Part shown: in pieces, positions 1-7,358 of the stretch
Numbering within the stretch: position 1 is the stretch's first letter
Layout of the letters: each line of letters opens with the position of its first letter
Source: Deltaproteobacteria bacterium
GTDB lineage: Bacteria; Desulfobacterota; Desulfobulbia; Desulfobulbales; Desulfurivibrionaceae
DNA length: 41,618 bases
Assembly: GCA_013349285.1 (NCBI GenBank)
Contig: DUZU01000026.1
Span: forward strand, 1-41,618
Reading direction: 5' to 3'
Program-made: the position numbers and the translations under genes
The notes under the pieces: generated by a model
Databases searched by the model: none
What the model was told of the DNA's origin: nothing
The model's input: the letters and a program-made list of their open reading frames with translations, nothing else

Positions 1-727
1 ATTTGGCGCCGTTCTCAAGCCCTTTCAGATATCTCTTTAGGTGAGAGACATGGACGTTTTCACCGAAATGCCCACCAAGGAGCATGATCGCCCTGGCATT
101 GGCCATATCGACGTTTTCACCGGGCGCAGTACCCAGGGTGGCCACATAAGCGGTGTCACGAATGCCCCGACACTGAAAGAAAGAGGCCTCGGAATTATTG
201 GGCGTACCGACAACCCGCTCGAAAAAATGCATGGGATACTTTGCAGATGAACCGTGGGGAAAGATTGCAGTGGCATGGGGACCATATTTATCAATCACCC
301 CTTTCAATTTCGCGGCACAGGTATCAAGGGCTTCATCCCAGGAAATCCGCTTCCATACCGGGGCGCCGCGCTTGCCGACATTTTTCATGGGGTATTTCAA
401 CCGGTCCGGATCATAAAGCAATTTGACCCCACCATTGCCTCGGGCACAGATACTTTTACCGTTATCAATGCTCTTGGGATTACCCTCGAGCTTCATCAGT
501 TTGCCGCTCCTGACCTTACCCACCAGCTGACAGCGCCAGAAACACATCTCACAGACTCCGCCCACTGCCGTTTCGGTACCGACAAAACTTCCCGGCGCGG
601 TAAACGGTTTGCGAACAAAGGTTTCAGCTGCATCAGCCCTATTGGCCAGACAGCCGGACATCGCCGCCGAGGCTGCCGCAAAGGATGCGGACTGCAAAAA
701 TTTACGTCTCGTCAGATTAAAAGCCAT
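1..727 (-). CDS. molybdopterin oxidoreductase, PhsA/PsrA-like catalytic subunit (N-terminal part, cut by window edge)
   Basis: Partial gene: 242 codons are visible and the frame runs off the left edge. It opens with a twin-arginine signal (TRRKFLQ at residues 6-12), a hydrophobic Ala-rich stretch and a likely cleavage site ADA-A near residue 33, so the enzyme should be exported folded to the periplasm. A [4Fe-4S] site C59-x2-C62-x3-C66-x27-C94 is followed by GVKLLYDPDRLK, a run typical of thiosulfate/polysulfide reductase A subunits. C186 (FFQCRG) is the probable molybdenum ligand. The DMSO-reductase family reduces small anions or sulfur compounds with a bis-MGD cofactor; the substrate cannot be fixed from the N-terminus alone, and arsenate or tetrathionate reductases remain possible. 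ATG at 727 has GGAGG about 9 nt upstream, inside the end of torD, which ends 4 nt earlier, so the two are co-translated. Confidence 0.88.
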   Translation of the reverse strand, partial: MAFNLTRRKFLQSASFAAASAAMSGCLANRADAAETFVRKPFTAPGSFVGTETAVGGVCEMCFWRCQLVGKVRSGKLMKLEGNPKSIDNGKSICARGNGGVKLLYDPDRLKYPMKNVGKRGAPVWKRISWDEALDTCAAKLKGVIDKYGPHATAIFPHGSSAKYPMHFFERVVGTPNNSEASFFQCRGIRDTAYVATLGTAPGENVDMANARAIMLLGGHFGENVHVSHLKRYLKGLENGAK

Positions 728-731
728 GTTA

Positions 732-1295
732 CTATTCCTCCCGTGTGAAAAAATCAATTAATTTGACCAAAATCCTATAGAATGGATGTTGAACCTCACC
801 TAATAGCTTTTCCTTAAATTTGGGAAACCAAGTCCTGAAGTGCTTGTTCAAAAAAAGATCTTCATCAGCCTGGTTCCCTTGCTCGGCAAGCAAAGCAAGA
901 AACTCCAGTTCGGAAGAAATATGATCGGGGAGATCTCCTTCACCGGCTAACTCGAACCCCTTTTCTTGATAAAACTCCTTAACGCTTACGGCACTCGGGC
1001 CGTAAAGCATGCCATCGGCTGACAAATAAATAGATCCATACGGTGGGGCAATTACAGAGGGAACAGCATTAACAAAAAGGCGGGTGTATTCAATCTGGAT
1101 CGGCTCAAGCCAATCAGCGGAAAAATCAAGGAAATCGGCCAGGTCACGGGATTCATCATCCCAACCTAGCCCATTGAGGATATTACTGATTATTGCAAAG
1201 TATTGGTCATCCATCCATGCGGCATCGGGGTACCTCATGGATCTTGCTAAAAAACGATATATGTCGGTCATACCGATGCTATCTTCTTGCGCCAT
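732..1295 (-). CDS. TorD/DmsD-family molybdoenzyme chaperone
   Basis: 187 residues, all-helical in character, with the family signature in the middle (EYTRLFVNAVP, then PYGSIYL, residues ~88-110) and a C-terminal HFRTWFPKF segment. TorD-family proteins bind the Tat leader and apo-form of a molybdoenzyme and help cofactor insertion before export. The position directly upstream of the Tat-leader molybdoenzyme, 4 nt apart on the same strand, says this is its dedicated chaperone. The ATG at 1295 has GGGAGG about 11 nt upstream. The start overlaps the end of a Cys-rich open frame (1279-1413) in another frame. Transcription probably starts near 1460, giving a leader of about 165 nt. Confidence 0.88.
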   Translation of the reverse strand: MAQEDSIGMTDIYRFLARSMRYPDAAWMDDQYFAIISNILNGLGWDDESRDLADFLDFSADWLEPIQIEYTRLFVNAVPSVIAPPYGSIYLSADGMLYGPSAVSVKEFYQEKGFELAGEGDLPDHISSELEFLALLAEQGNQADEDLFLNKHFRTWFPKFKEKLLGEVQHPFYRILVKLIDFFTREE

Positions 1296-1413
1296 AAAAT
1301 GGATTACCTCCCAAGGCCTTACAGCCTTTGGTTATGAAACCTTTATCACAAGTGGCACATCTGCCAATTTCCCTAAAAACCTCCGTTTTTTCAGCGCAAC
1401 AACCTGCAAGTGG
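1279..1413 (-). pseudogene. Cys-rich 44-codon open frame in the torD leader, possibly a gene remnant
   Basis: Minus-strand open frame of 44 codons closed upstream by TAA at 1416-1414 and ending in TAG at 1281-1279, inside the first codons of torD. The peptide would carry Cys-Cys near its start, then CATC and a later Cys in KGCKALGGNPF. Composition and the Cys spacing look protein-like, and the stop overlaps the torD start by about 17 nt, as in coupled genes. But there is no ATG or GTG, the only TTG lies near the 3' end, and further in-frame stops lie upstream. It could be the decayed tail of a Cys-rich (metal- or Fe-S-binding) protein, a frame translated from a rare codon, or chance. I do not recognise the family. 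Confidence 0.3.
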
Positions 1414-1455
1414 TTACTGTAAAGATTAGAGTGTTAGAAATACATTAAAAACTTA

Positions 1456-1497
1456 AACATTAAAATGTTATACCCGTCATAAAAAACATTGCAATGT
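1456..1497 (-). promoter_or_regulatory. torD operon promoter with two ACATT-N2-AATGT operators
   Basis: On the minus strand TTGCAA (1494-1489), a 16-nt spacer and TATAAC (1472-1467) form a good sigma-70 promoter. The -35 lies in the centre of the perfect palindrome ACATTGCAATGT (1486-1497). The -10 abuts a second copy, ACATTAAAATGT (1457-1468, arms extending to 1456-1469), which would cover the start site near 1460. The centres are 29 bp apart. This placement is typical of repressor sites; the cognate regulator is unknown. Confidence 0.55.
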
Positions 1498-1698
1498 GGC
1501 ATATTGTCACAGTATATAAGAAAAATAGTTTTTACTTAACAAGACATACCAGAAAAATTTTAGTTCCACTAATAATAATTATTTTTATTTTAACCCTCTA
1601 AAAAATATCGAGCCAGCAGGTTATCACCGAGCAGCTAACAAGCAGTTATCTTTAATAAAAAAATAAATATTCCCTTGTGAGTATAAAAAAAACACGAA

Positions 1699-1710
1699 GT
1701 AAACGTTTAC
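1699..1710. promoter_or_regulatory. perfect 12-bp palindrome GTAAACGTTTAC
   Basis: GTAAACGTTTAC lies 83-94 nt upstream of the response-regulator start and reads identically on both strands. It sits in an AT-rich stretch and could be an operator for the regulator gene. Nothing in the window identifies the protein that would bind it. Confidence 0.3.
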
Positions 1711-1792
1711 ATATTAGGGACATTTTTTATATCTATCTTTAAACAAGTGCTTGACCGATCACTGGAAAGATAAATTCCCCATGGAGAAATAT

Positions 1793-2332
1793 ATGGACGA
1801 GACAATCCTGCTCGTTGACGATGAGGAGTTGACCAGGGAAAGACTGACAAGGGCCTTTGATAAAAAAGGGATAACTGTCTTTACGGCAACCACCTTAAGC
1901 GAAGCGATCAAGGTGATTAAAAAACAGCATCCGAAATTGGCCGTCACCGAACTGAACCTGGCCGATAACTCTGGCCTTGAGTTAATCAAAAAAGCAAAGG
2001 AAATTGATCAGGAAATCCGAATCATCATGCTAACCGGATACGGCAGTATTGCCACTGCAGTCAGCGCGATCAAGCTCGGTGCGGTCGACTACCTGAGCAA
2101 ACCCGCAGACGCGGAAGACATCATGAATGCCTTTGCCAAAGATATTACCCCCATCGACACCCACCACCTCCTCAACGATCACCCGGTCCCCTCTTTAGCC
2201 AGAGTTGAATGGGAACACCTCAACAGGGTATTGAAAAATTGCGAGGGCAACATATCCCTCACCGCCAAAAAATTAAATGTGCACCGAAGAACACTGCAGA
2301 GAAAACTGCACAAATATCCACCAAACAAATAA
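1793..2332 (+). CDS. RegA/PrrA/ActR-family response regulator with Glu at the phosphorylation position
   Basis: From this start the protein is 179 residues. A receiver domain comes first (acidic pair VDDEE, LTGYG, SKPAD), then a linker and a Fis-like helix-turn-helix ending HRRTLQRKL. This is the layout of RegA/PrrA, the redox response regulators of Rhodobacter and relatives, and the HTH matches that family closely. Oddity: where RegA has the phosphoacceptor Asp (AVVD), this protein reads AVTEL, so Glu replaces Asp at nt 1949-1951. The other active-site residues (acidic pair, Thr, Lys) are kept. No RegB/PrrB sensor lies nearby. I chose ATG 1793 because GGAG sits 6 nt upstream and it gives the family's usual N-terminus (MDETILLVDDE); ATG 1781 is an alternative. 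It may control the divergent molybdoenzyme operon or the downstream respiratory genes. Confidence 0.85.
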   Translation: MDETILLVDDEELTRERLTRAFDKKGITVFTATTLSEAIKVIKKQHPKLAVTELNLADNSGLELIKKAKEIDQEIRIIMLTGYGSIATAVSAIKLGAVDYLSKPADAEDIMNAFAKDITPIDTHHLLNDHPVPSLARVEWEHLNRVLKNCEGNISLTAKKLNVHRRTLQRKLHKYPPNK

Positions 2333-2466
2333 TTATCCACCTTAGTTATTAAATATTACCGCTAAAAATAAAAGCTTGTCCACAACAAATACATCCTTCT
2401 GTCGGTTAGGCCACACCTTACAATCGTTATTTACGGTAAACATGCAAGAAACTGGATGCATCACCC

Positions 2467-2494
2467 TTGATTTTTATATTAAAAAAATTATAAT
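2467..2494 (+). promoter_or_regulatory. sigma-70 promoter upstream of the small membrane protein
   Basis: TTGATT (2467-2472), a 16-nt spacer and a consensus TATAAT (2489-2494). The start would fall near 2501, leaving a leader of about 120 nt before ATG 2622. The inverted repeat at 2505-2520 lies just inside the transcript. Confidence 0.5.
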
Positions 2495-2504
2495 TACGAA
2501 AATA

Positions 2505-2520
2505 GGATTAGACAAAATCC
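2505..2520. promoter_or_regulatory. inverted repeat GGATT-N6-AATCC at the predicted start site
   Basis: Arms GGATT (2505-2509) and AATCC (2516-2520) flank AGACAA. The position, 11 nt after a perfect -10 box, would suit a repressor site or a short 5' stem. The arms are only 5 bp, so chance is possible. Confidence 0.2.
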
Positions 2521-2621
2521 AATAATATGCACCGATGACTAACACAAGCGGGACGGTCCACAGAAGACAATCTTAATATTTACCATGTGACTACCGCTAA
2601 TAACTGACCCCGGATAACAAT

Positions 2622-2864
2622 ATGCAAGATGCAATCGCCATAGCAAAAGCCAAAATAAAAGAAAAATTCTACTCAGAATTTCCGCCTTATCCCAAAGATA
2701 CCGACTTAACTCATCATGTATCAAAAGCCGGGCTAAGCGCCCTGCTTTTAACCGGTGCTATTATAGGCTTTGGAGGTTTTTCCTGCATGATAGTAGCCTT
2801 CGCCAGCAGCGGCGGAATTATGAATTTCATTACGGGATGGCTTACTTCAATATCTGTTTTTTAA
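2622..2864 (+). CDS. small single-pass membrane protein of unknown function
   Basis: 80 residues: a charged, Lys-rich N-terminal part (to about residue 37), then one strong hydrophobic segment (about 38-60, ALLLTGAIIGFGG...MIVAF) and a second weaker hydrophobic stretch at the C-terminus. I do not recognise a family. Support for a real gene is a good promoter about 130 nt upstream and the clear membrane-protein composition; the ribosome site (CCGGATAA) is poor. It sits alone between the response regulator and ftsH. A role near FtsH, for example as a substrate or modulator, would be a guess. Confidence 0.5.
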   Translation: MQDAIAIAKAKIKEKFYSEFPPYPKDTDLTHHVSKAGLSALLLTGAIIGFGGFSCMIVAFASSGGIMNFITGWLTSISVF

Positions 2865-2948
2865 AGATAAAACAGCCTTTCGACAAAAGCAGACCGACTT
2901 AAAGACCTCTTACCATCATCAGGTGAGGATATTTCCCCGTTAAGCTAT

Positions 2949-2977
2949 TTGCCTAAACCTGAATCTTAAAGTAATAT
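2949..2977 (+). promoter_or_regulatory. probable ftsH promoter
   Basis: TTGCCT (2949-2954), 17-nt spacer, TAATAT (2972-2977), about 75 nt upstream of the ftsH ATG. The boxes deviate from consensus at three positions in total, but the spacing is ideal. Confidence 0.4.
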
Positions 2978-3053
2978 TTAATATATTTTTGTGCCTCTTG
3001 ATGTTTCACATACTTCTTTTTTCATATGGCTTGCCACCCAATAAAGGAACTTC

Positions 3054-4946
3054 ATGCCAAGACTTTTTTACAGCCTTTTCATTCTTATAGTTATTGGTAT
3101 TATCGGGGCATTTTCAGCGCTGTTCTGGAACCTTGAGCAGACACTGCCCACCTTAAAATACAATGATTTCCTAACTTCTCTTGACAACAATGATATCGCC
3201 GCAGTCCATCTCAAAGGCGGTAACATCACCCTCACCGATACAGCCAACCGCAAATTTTCAACATTCTCGCCGGATGTAACAAGCCTGCTGCCCAAACTGC
3301 TCACAAAAAAGGTGACCATTACAGCGGAAAACGATAAGCCATCTCCTTTTTTCAACATCCTTACAATTACGCTGCCCATTGTAATTCTTTTTTTCATTCT
3401 TCTCTTTTCCTTAGCCAAAAAACAACAACAGACCGATGACGACAATAGCGATTTCACAAAAAACAAAGTAATCCACTATGGCAAAGGCATAAATCCGATT
3501 ACCTTCGATGATGTCGCAGGTATCCCTGAAGCTAAAGAAGAATTGCGGGAGATTGTCAATTTCCTCAAAAATCCTCGCAAGTTCAGCCGTCTTGGTGCAA
3601 TTATCCCCAAAGGCGTACTGCTGCAGGGGCCTCCAGGTACCGGCAAAACCCTGCTGGCCAAAGCCATTGCCGGTGAATCAAAGGTCCCTTTTTTCAACTT
3701 CAGCGGTTCGGACTTTGTCGAAATGTTTGTCGGCGTCGGCGCCTCACGGGTCCGGGATATATTCAGGGAGGCCAAAAAGCAGACCCCCTGTATCGTCTTT
3801 ATTGATGAGATCGATGCAGTCGGCGCCCGACGAGGAGCCGCAGGAGGGGTGGGCGGCCAGGACGAACGCGGGCAAACCCTCAACGCCCTGCTGGTTGAAA
3901 TGGACGGCTTCAGCCATGACGAAACAATCATCGTGCTGGCTGCCACCAACCGACCGGATATCCTTGACCCTGCCCTGCGCCGCCCCGGCCGATTCGACCG
4001 CTTGATTTCCATCTTGCCGCCCGACGTCAAGGGCCGCCTGAAGATTCTTAAAGTCCACACAAAGAGGGTAACTATTTCCGACAAACTCGACCTTAAGGAT
4101 GTTGCTCAAAATACCCCAGGATTTACCGGGGCTGAACTGGCCAACCTGGTAAATGAAGCCGCCCTGATCGCAGCCCGTGAAAACAAGGCGGCCATTGAAC
4201 AGGATGACTTTAACGAAGCAAAAGACCGGATCATGATCGGCATCGAACGCAAAGGTATGGTTATCAGCAAAGACGATCGACGGACCATGGCCTTTCATGA
4301 GGCAGGCCATGCCATTGTCGCCAAAGCTCTGCCCGAGGCTGATCCGATCCAAAAAATAACCATTGTTCCCCGTGGCCGGGCCATGGGCCATACTCAGCAA
4401 CAACCCCTGTCCGACCGCCACGCCTACACCAAACAGTATCTGCAAAACAGAATAACCATTTTCATGGGCGGCAGGGCCGCAGAAGAAATCGGCCTTAACC
4501 AGCAAACGACCGGGGCGGAAGATGATCTGGTGCGGGCCATGCAGATCGCGACCAAAATGGTTTGCCAATGGGGAATGAATGATGTTGTTGGTCCGCTTGC
4601 CTACGCCAAAGCCTCGGAAGGATTCCTCGGCGACGACCTTAATCAGACCCTCTACAGCGAATCAACCGCTCGGCACATTGACATGGAAGTTAGAAAACTC
4701 GTGGAAAACTGCTATGCCGAAGCCCGTGAAATCCTCACCAGGGAAAAACATTTCCTGGGCCACCTGGCCGAGATCCTTCTGCAAACCGAAACCCTTGACA
4801 ATGAAGAGATGGAAATCATCGCTGATTGTTCCGCCAAAAAACAACATGATCTGGAAAAAGACACAGAATCCCCTCCTCAGCAACATGAATGCATGACCTG
4901 CCCTGCCGCGGCCCATTGCACCAACATGAATCTCGAATCGACATAA
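3054..4946 (+). CDS. ftsH: ATP-dependent zinc metalloprotease FtsH
   Basis: 630 residues, normal length for FtsH, the membrane-anchored hexameric protease that degrades misfolded membrane proteins and selected regulators. Two membrane segments (about 5-24 and 99-121) flank a short periplasmic domain. The AAA+ module has Walker A GPPGTGKT (192-199), pore loop FVGVGA (225-230), Walker B IVFIDEID (247-254) and the second region of homology ending RRPGRFDR (309-316). The zinc protease site is HEAGH (415-419), with D491 in TGAEDDL as the likely third ligand. ATG has AGGA 6 nt upstream. Unusual: the protein ends in a Cys-rich tail, HECMTC then HC (C613, C616, C622), after an acidic/Gln-rich linker. 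Such a tail is not part of the standard FtsH fold. It lies outside the usual ftsH neighbourhood (tilS, folP), so it may be a second copy; a paralogue elsewhere cannot be excluded. Confidence 0.95.
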   Translation: MPRLFYSLFILIVIGIIGAFSALFWNLEQTLPTLKYNDFLTSLDNNDIAAVHLKGGNITLTDTANRKFSTFSPDVTSLLPKLLTKKVTITAENDKPSPFFNILTITLPIVILFFILLFSLAKKQQQTDDDNSDFTKNKVIHYGKGINPITFDDVAGIPEAKEELREIVNFLKNPRKFSRLGAIIPKGVLLQGPPGTGKTLLAKAIAGESKVPFFNFSGSDFVEMFVGVGASRVRDIFREAKKQTPCIVFIDEIDAVGARRGAAGGVGGQDERGQTLNALLVEMDGFSHDETIIVLAATNRPDILDPALRRPGRFDRLISILPPDVKGRLKILKVHTKRVTISDKLDLKDVAQNTPGFTGAELANLVNEAALIAARENKAAIEQDDFNEAKDRIMIGIERKGMVISKDDRRTMAFHEAGHAIVAKALPEADPIQKITIVPRGRAMGHTQQQPLSDRHAYTKQYLQNRITIFMGGRAAEEIGLNQQTTGAEDDLVRAMQIATKMVCQWGMNDVVGPLAYAKASEGFLGDDLNQTLYSESTARHIDMEVRKLVENCYAEAREILTREKHFLGHLAEILLQTETLDNEEMEIIADCSAKKQHDLEKDTESPPQQHECMTCPAAAHCTNMNLEST

Positions 4947-4994
4947 TACCTTTTATCGGCTAACCCTAACAATACCGTTGCCTTCACCTTATCC

Positions 4995-5010
4995 GCAAAT
5001 CACAATTTGC
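4995..5010. promoter_or_regulatory. inverted repeat GCAAAT-CACA-ATTTGC
   Basis: Perfect 6-bp arms with a 4-bp centre, about 125 nt upstream of the multiheme cytochrome start. No T-run follows on either side, so it is not a terminator. An operator for the cytochrome gene is plausible but unsupported by any known motif. Confidence 0.25.
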
Positions 5011-5130
5011 AAAATAAAGGACACATTCAGCGTTGCTTTTTCTTCAACAAAAAGCTAGAATCACTTTCTGGGTGAATGGCATTATTGTCCCCCTTCAACA
5101 TGAAATCAACACCAAGGGGAGGATCAGCTT

Positions 5131-6591
5131 TTGATGAATTTCACGGATATCATCAAGGCTTTCGTTACAGGCATCACACATAGTGTTGTCTCCAGGGTCG
5201 GAGCCATAATGGCCTCCGTCATCTTTCCCGTGTTGCTTACGGCGACCATGCTTGACATGCAGGGGATAATCCACAACCCATATTTCGGCTTTGTGCTTTA
5301 TATGGTTTTGGGTCCCTTGTTTATCCTTTCTCTAGTTCTCATTTTTGCAGGTCTCTTCTTTTTTAAAGGTAAGGAAGGGGTCGGATATTTCACTTACGAG
5401 TATCTCAAAGAACAATTCTCAGCCCCGGAACGATTCATCAGGGTGAGAAAACTCATTGTCATCTGCACCGCGCTCTCCGTTATCAACATTGCCATCATCG
5501 TCCTCATTTCGTACGAGGGCTATCATTTTATGGAGTCTGAAGATTTTTGCGGCGGGATCTGTCATACCGCCATGGCTCCGGAACACACCGCTTATCTTAA
5601 TTCACCCCACTCCAGCGTCCGTTGCGTTGAATGTCATATCGGACCGGGCGCTCAATGGTTTATTAAATCGAAAATATCCGGGGCCCGCCAGCTGGTGGCC
5701 GTTGCCTTGGGCAATTTCAGCCGCCCCATCGCCACCCCGATCCATGGTCTGCGGCCGGCAAGGGAAACCTGTGAAGAATGCCACCGGCCTGAATTATTTC
5801 ACGGCGAAAAACTTTACATCAAAGACAAATACCTGCCTGACGAGCAAAACACCAATGTCCAAACCGTCTTGTTGATGAAAGTCGGCTCCGGCGGATATCG
5901 CGGCTCCAAGGCAAACGGTATCCATTGGCATGTAGCCCCGGAAAACAAAATCACCTACAAACATCAGGACAAAGGCCGACTTGAAATATCGGAAGTAACC
6001 TTGGCCAAGCCCAACGGCACCATGGTTGACTTTAAAGCCCCTGGTGCCGATGAAGCCGAGGAAGCAAAAGAAACCGGCCATCAAGAGCGAATAATGGATT
6101 GCCTCGATTGTCATAATCGACCGACCCATATCTATCTTTCACCTAATGAAGCCCTTGATCTCAAGTTAAACCATGGCGATATCCCCCTTGAATTGCCCTA
6201 CATCAAAAAACAAGGGCTTGCCGTTATCAGCAAAGATTACAAGTCGAGTGAAGAGGCAAAAAACAACATCGCCACCGAACTCCGGGCCTGGTATCTCCAA
6301 AACTACCCGGATGTGGTAAAAAACAACATGGAACTCCTCGATAAGGCTATAGCCGGGGTCCAGGCCGCTTACGCGGAAAATGTTTTTCCGGAAATGAACA
6401 TCAACTGGAACACCTACACAAATTTCCTGGGTCATAAAAACGATTCCGGTTGTTTCCGCTGTCACGACGAATCACACGAAACATCATCCGGGGAAACAAT
6501 TTCCCAGGATTGCGATAAATGCCACATTATTCTGGCTGAAGATGAACCTGCCCCCGAAGTTTTAAAAACTCTAAGAGGAAGCAACAATTAA
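5131..6591 (+). CDS. membrane-anchored hexaheme cytochrome c, NapC/NirT-related
   Basis: 486 residues. Three hydrophobic segments (about 22-42, 51-78, 107-127) anchor a large periplasmic heme domain. Six heme-binding sites are visible: CGGICH (140-145, the C-x3-CH form), CVECH (165), CEECH (214), CLDCH (324), CFRCH (441) and CDKCH (461). The block around hemes 1-3 (HTAMAPEH, RCVECHIGPGA, RPARETCEECHRP) is the NapC/NirT-like quinol-oxidising module, here extended by three C-terminal hemes. This layout is known from metal- and sulfur-reducing deltaproteobacteria, where such proteins take electrons from the quinone pool and pass them to periplasmic carriers; the terminal acceptor is not shown. 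GGGGAGG lies 8 nt before TTG 5131 and 11 nt before ATG 5134, so either start is possible. Confidence 0.9.
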   Translation: MMNFTDIIKAFVTGITHSVVSRVGAIMASVIFPVLLTATMLDMQGIIHNPYFGFVLYMVLGPLFILSLVLIFAGLFFFKGKEGVGYFTYEYLKEQFSAPERFIRVRKLIVICTALSVINIAIIVLISYEGYHFMESEDFCGGICHTAMAPEHTAYLNSPHSSVRCVECHIGPGAQWFIKSKISGARQLVAVALGNFSRPIATPIHGLRPARETCEECHRPELFHGEKLYIKDKYLPDEQNTNVQTVLLMKVGSGGYRGSKANGIHWHVAPENKITYKHQDKGRLEISEVTLAKPNGTMVDFKAPGADEAEEAKETGHQERIMDCLDCHNRPTHIYLSPNEALDLKLNHGDIPLELPYIKKQGLAVISKDYKSSEEAKNNIATELRAWYLQNYPDVVKNNMELLDKAIAGVQAAYAENVFPEMNINWNTYTNFLGHKNDSGCFRCHDESHETSSGETISQDCDKCHIILAEDEPAPEVLKTLRGSNN

Positions 6592-6596
6592 CTAGT

Positions 6597-6624
6597 TTGA
6601 TAGTTAAAATTTGTATGTTATACT
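6597..6624 (+). promoter_or_regulatory. sigma-70 promoter upstream of the MerR-type regulator
   Basis: TTGATA (6597-6602), a 16-nt spacer and TATACT (6619-6624), starting 5 nt after the cytochrome stop. It leaves a leader of about 130 nt before the regulator, which suggests the regulator is transcribed separately from the cytochrome. Confidence 0.5.
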
Positions 6625-6760
6625 CACTCTTTGTGTTGGCGATTTACAGGCTATACACTTTACCTTTTTCTTATTGGTAGATCCTCACGGCAAAACGATA
6701 GAGGCTAACCATTTTTAGAAGCAAGACTAAATAATTCACCTAAATTCGGAGCATTGTTTG

Positions 6761-7177
6761 ATGACAATCGACAACAGTGAACCTATCTATCCCATCAGCG
6801 TTGCAGCCAAACTTCTGTCCGTCCATCCAAGAACCTTGAGGATCTACGAAGAGGAAAGCCTGATAAAACCGGCTCGTCAGGGCAACAAGCGCTATTTTTC
6901 CAACAATGACATTGAATGGATTCGCTGCCTGCGTGCTTCCATCCACGATAAAGGGATCAGCATCCCCGGCATCAAGATGCTGCTTGAGCTCACCCCGTGC
7001 TGGGAAATCACCAAATGCCCAGAGGAAAAACGGCAATCATGCTCGGCCTTTATTGACCGCTCCATCCCTTGCTGGCAACGGGCAAGTACCGCCTGCGCCA
7101 AGGAGATGAAAGAATGCGAGAAATGCGAGGTGTTTATTAAGGCCATGAAAACCGCACAGGAAGTGGTCTCTCGTTAA
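6761..7177 (+). CDS. MerR/HspR-type regulator with a C-terminal two-CW cysteine domain
   Basis: 138 residues. The N-terminal half is a MerR-like winged HTH (ISVAAKLLSVHPRTLRIYEEESLI, split here as AAKLLSVHPRTLRIYEEE), closest to the HspR branch. The C-terminal half carries seven Cys in a fixed layout: PCWE, KC, SC, PCW, AC, EC-x2-C. This is the pattern of the two-CW domain attached to sensory proteins in deltaproteobacteria, in compact form. Such clusters probably bind metal, Fe-S or sense redox, so this looks like a one-component regulator in which the Cys domain controls DNA binding. It sits between the multiheme cytochrome and the molybdenum pair, and could regulate either. GGAG lies 9 nt before ATG 6761; TTG 6758 is an alternative start. 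A strong terminator follows. Confidence 0.85.
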   Translation: MTIDNSEPIYPISVAAKLLSVHPRTLRIYEEESLIKPARQGNKRYFSNNDIEWIRCLRASIHDKGISIPGIKMLLELTPCWEITKCPEEKRQSCSAFIDRSIPCWQRASTACAKEMKECEKCEVFIKAMKTAQEVVSR

Positions 7178-7205
7178 TAAACCAACCGAGATTACAGTTT
7201 GTCCA

Positions 7206-7237
7206 TGGAGAGAGATGCAAGTCTCTCTCTATTTTTT
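7206..7237 (+). terminator. rho-independent terminator after the MerR-type regulator
   Basis: Stem of AGAGAGA (7209-7215) with TCTCTCT (7222-7228), extended by G-C and G-T pairs at the base, loop TGCAAG, followed by TTTTTT (7232-7237). It closes the regulator transcript 30 nt after its stop codon. Confidence 0.75.
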
Positions 7238-7358
7238 ATCTGCCCCCTCTCACTTTCTTTTATCCTTTTACCTTTTCCCCTGTGTTAAAATTGTCTATTC
7301 CATCACCAGGCTGCTGTTGAGGGCAACAATTCACTAAGCCATTATGCGGAGTAACAGC

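Larger units (their letters stand above)
1414..1792. other. AT-rich divergent intergenic region
   Basis: About 380 bp between the torD leader and the response-regulator gene, markedly richer in A+T than the flanking genes. It holds the torD promoter with its paired inverted repeats and a perfect 12-bp palindrome at 1699-1710. I see no tRNA, riboswitch fold or further coding frame. The long spacing suggests both divergent genes are regulated here. Confidence 0.6.

Noticed and set aside
1351..1368. TGGCAC resembling a sigma-54 -24 element
   Set aside because: No GC-containing -12 element at the required spacing, and it lies inside the Cys-rich open frame of the torD leader.
3744..4568. 274-codon minus-strand open frame opposite ftsH
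   Set aside because: Antisense shadow of the FtsH AAA+ and protease domains; no recognisable protein features.
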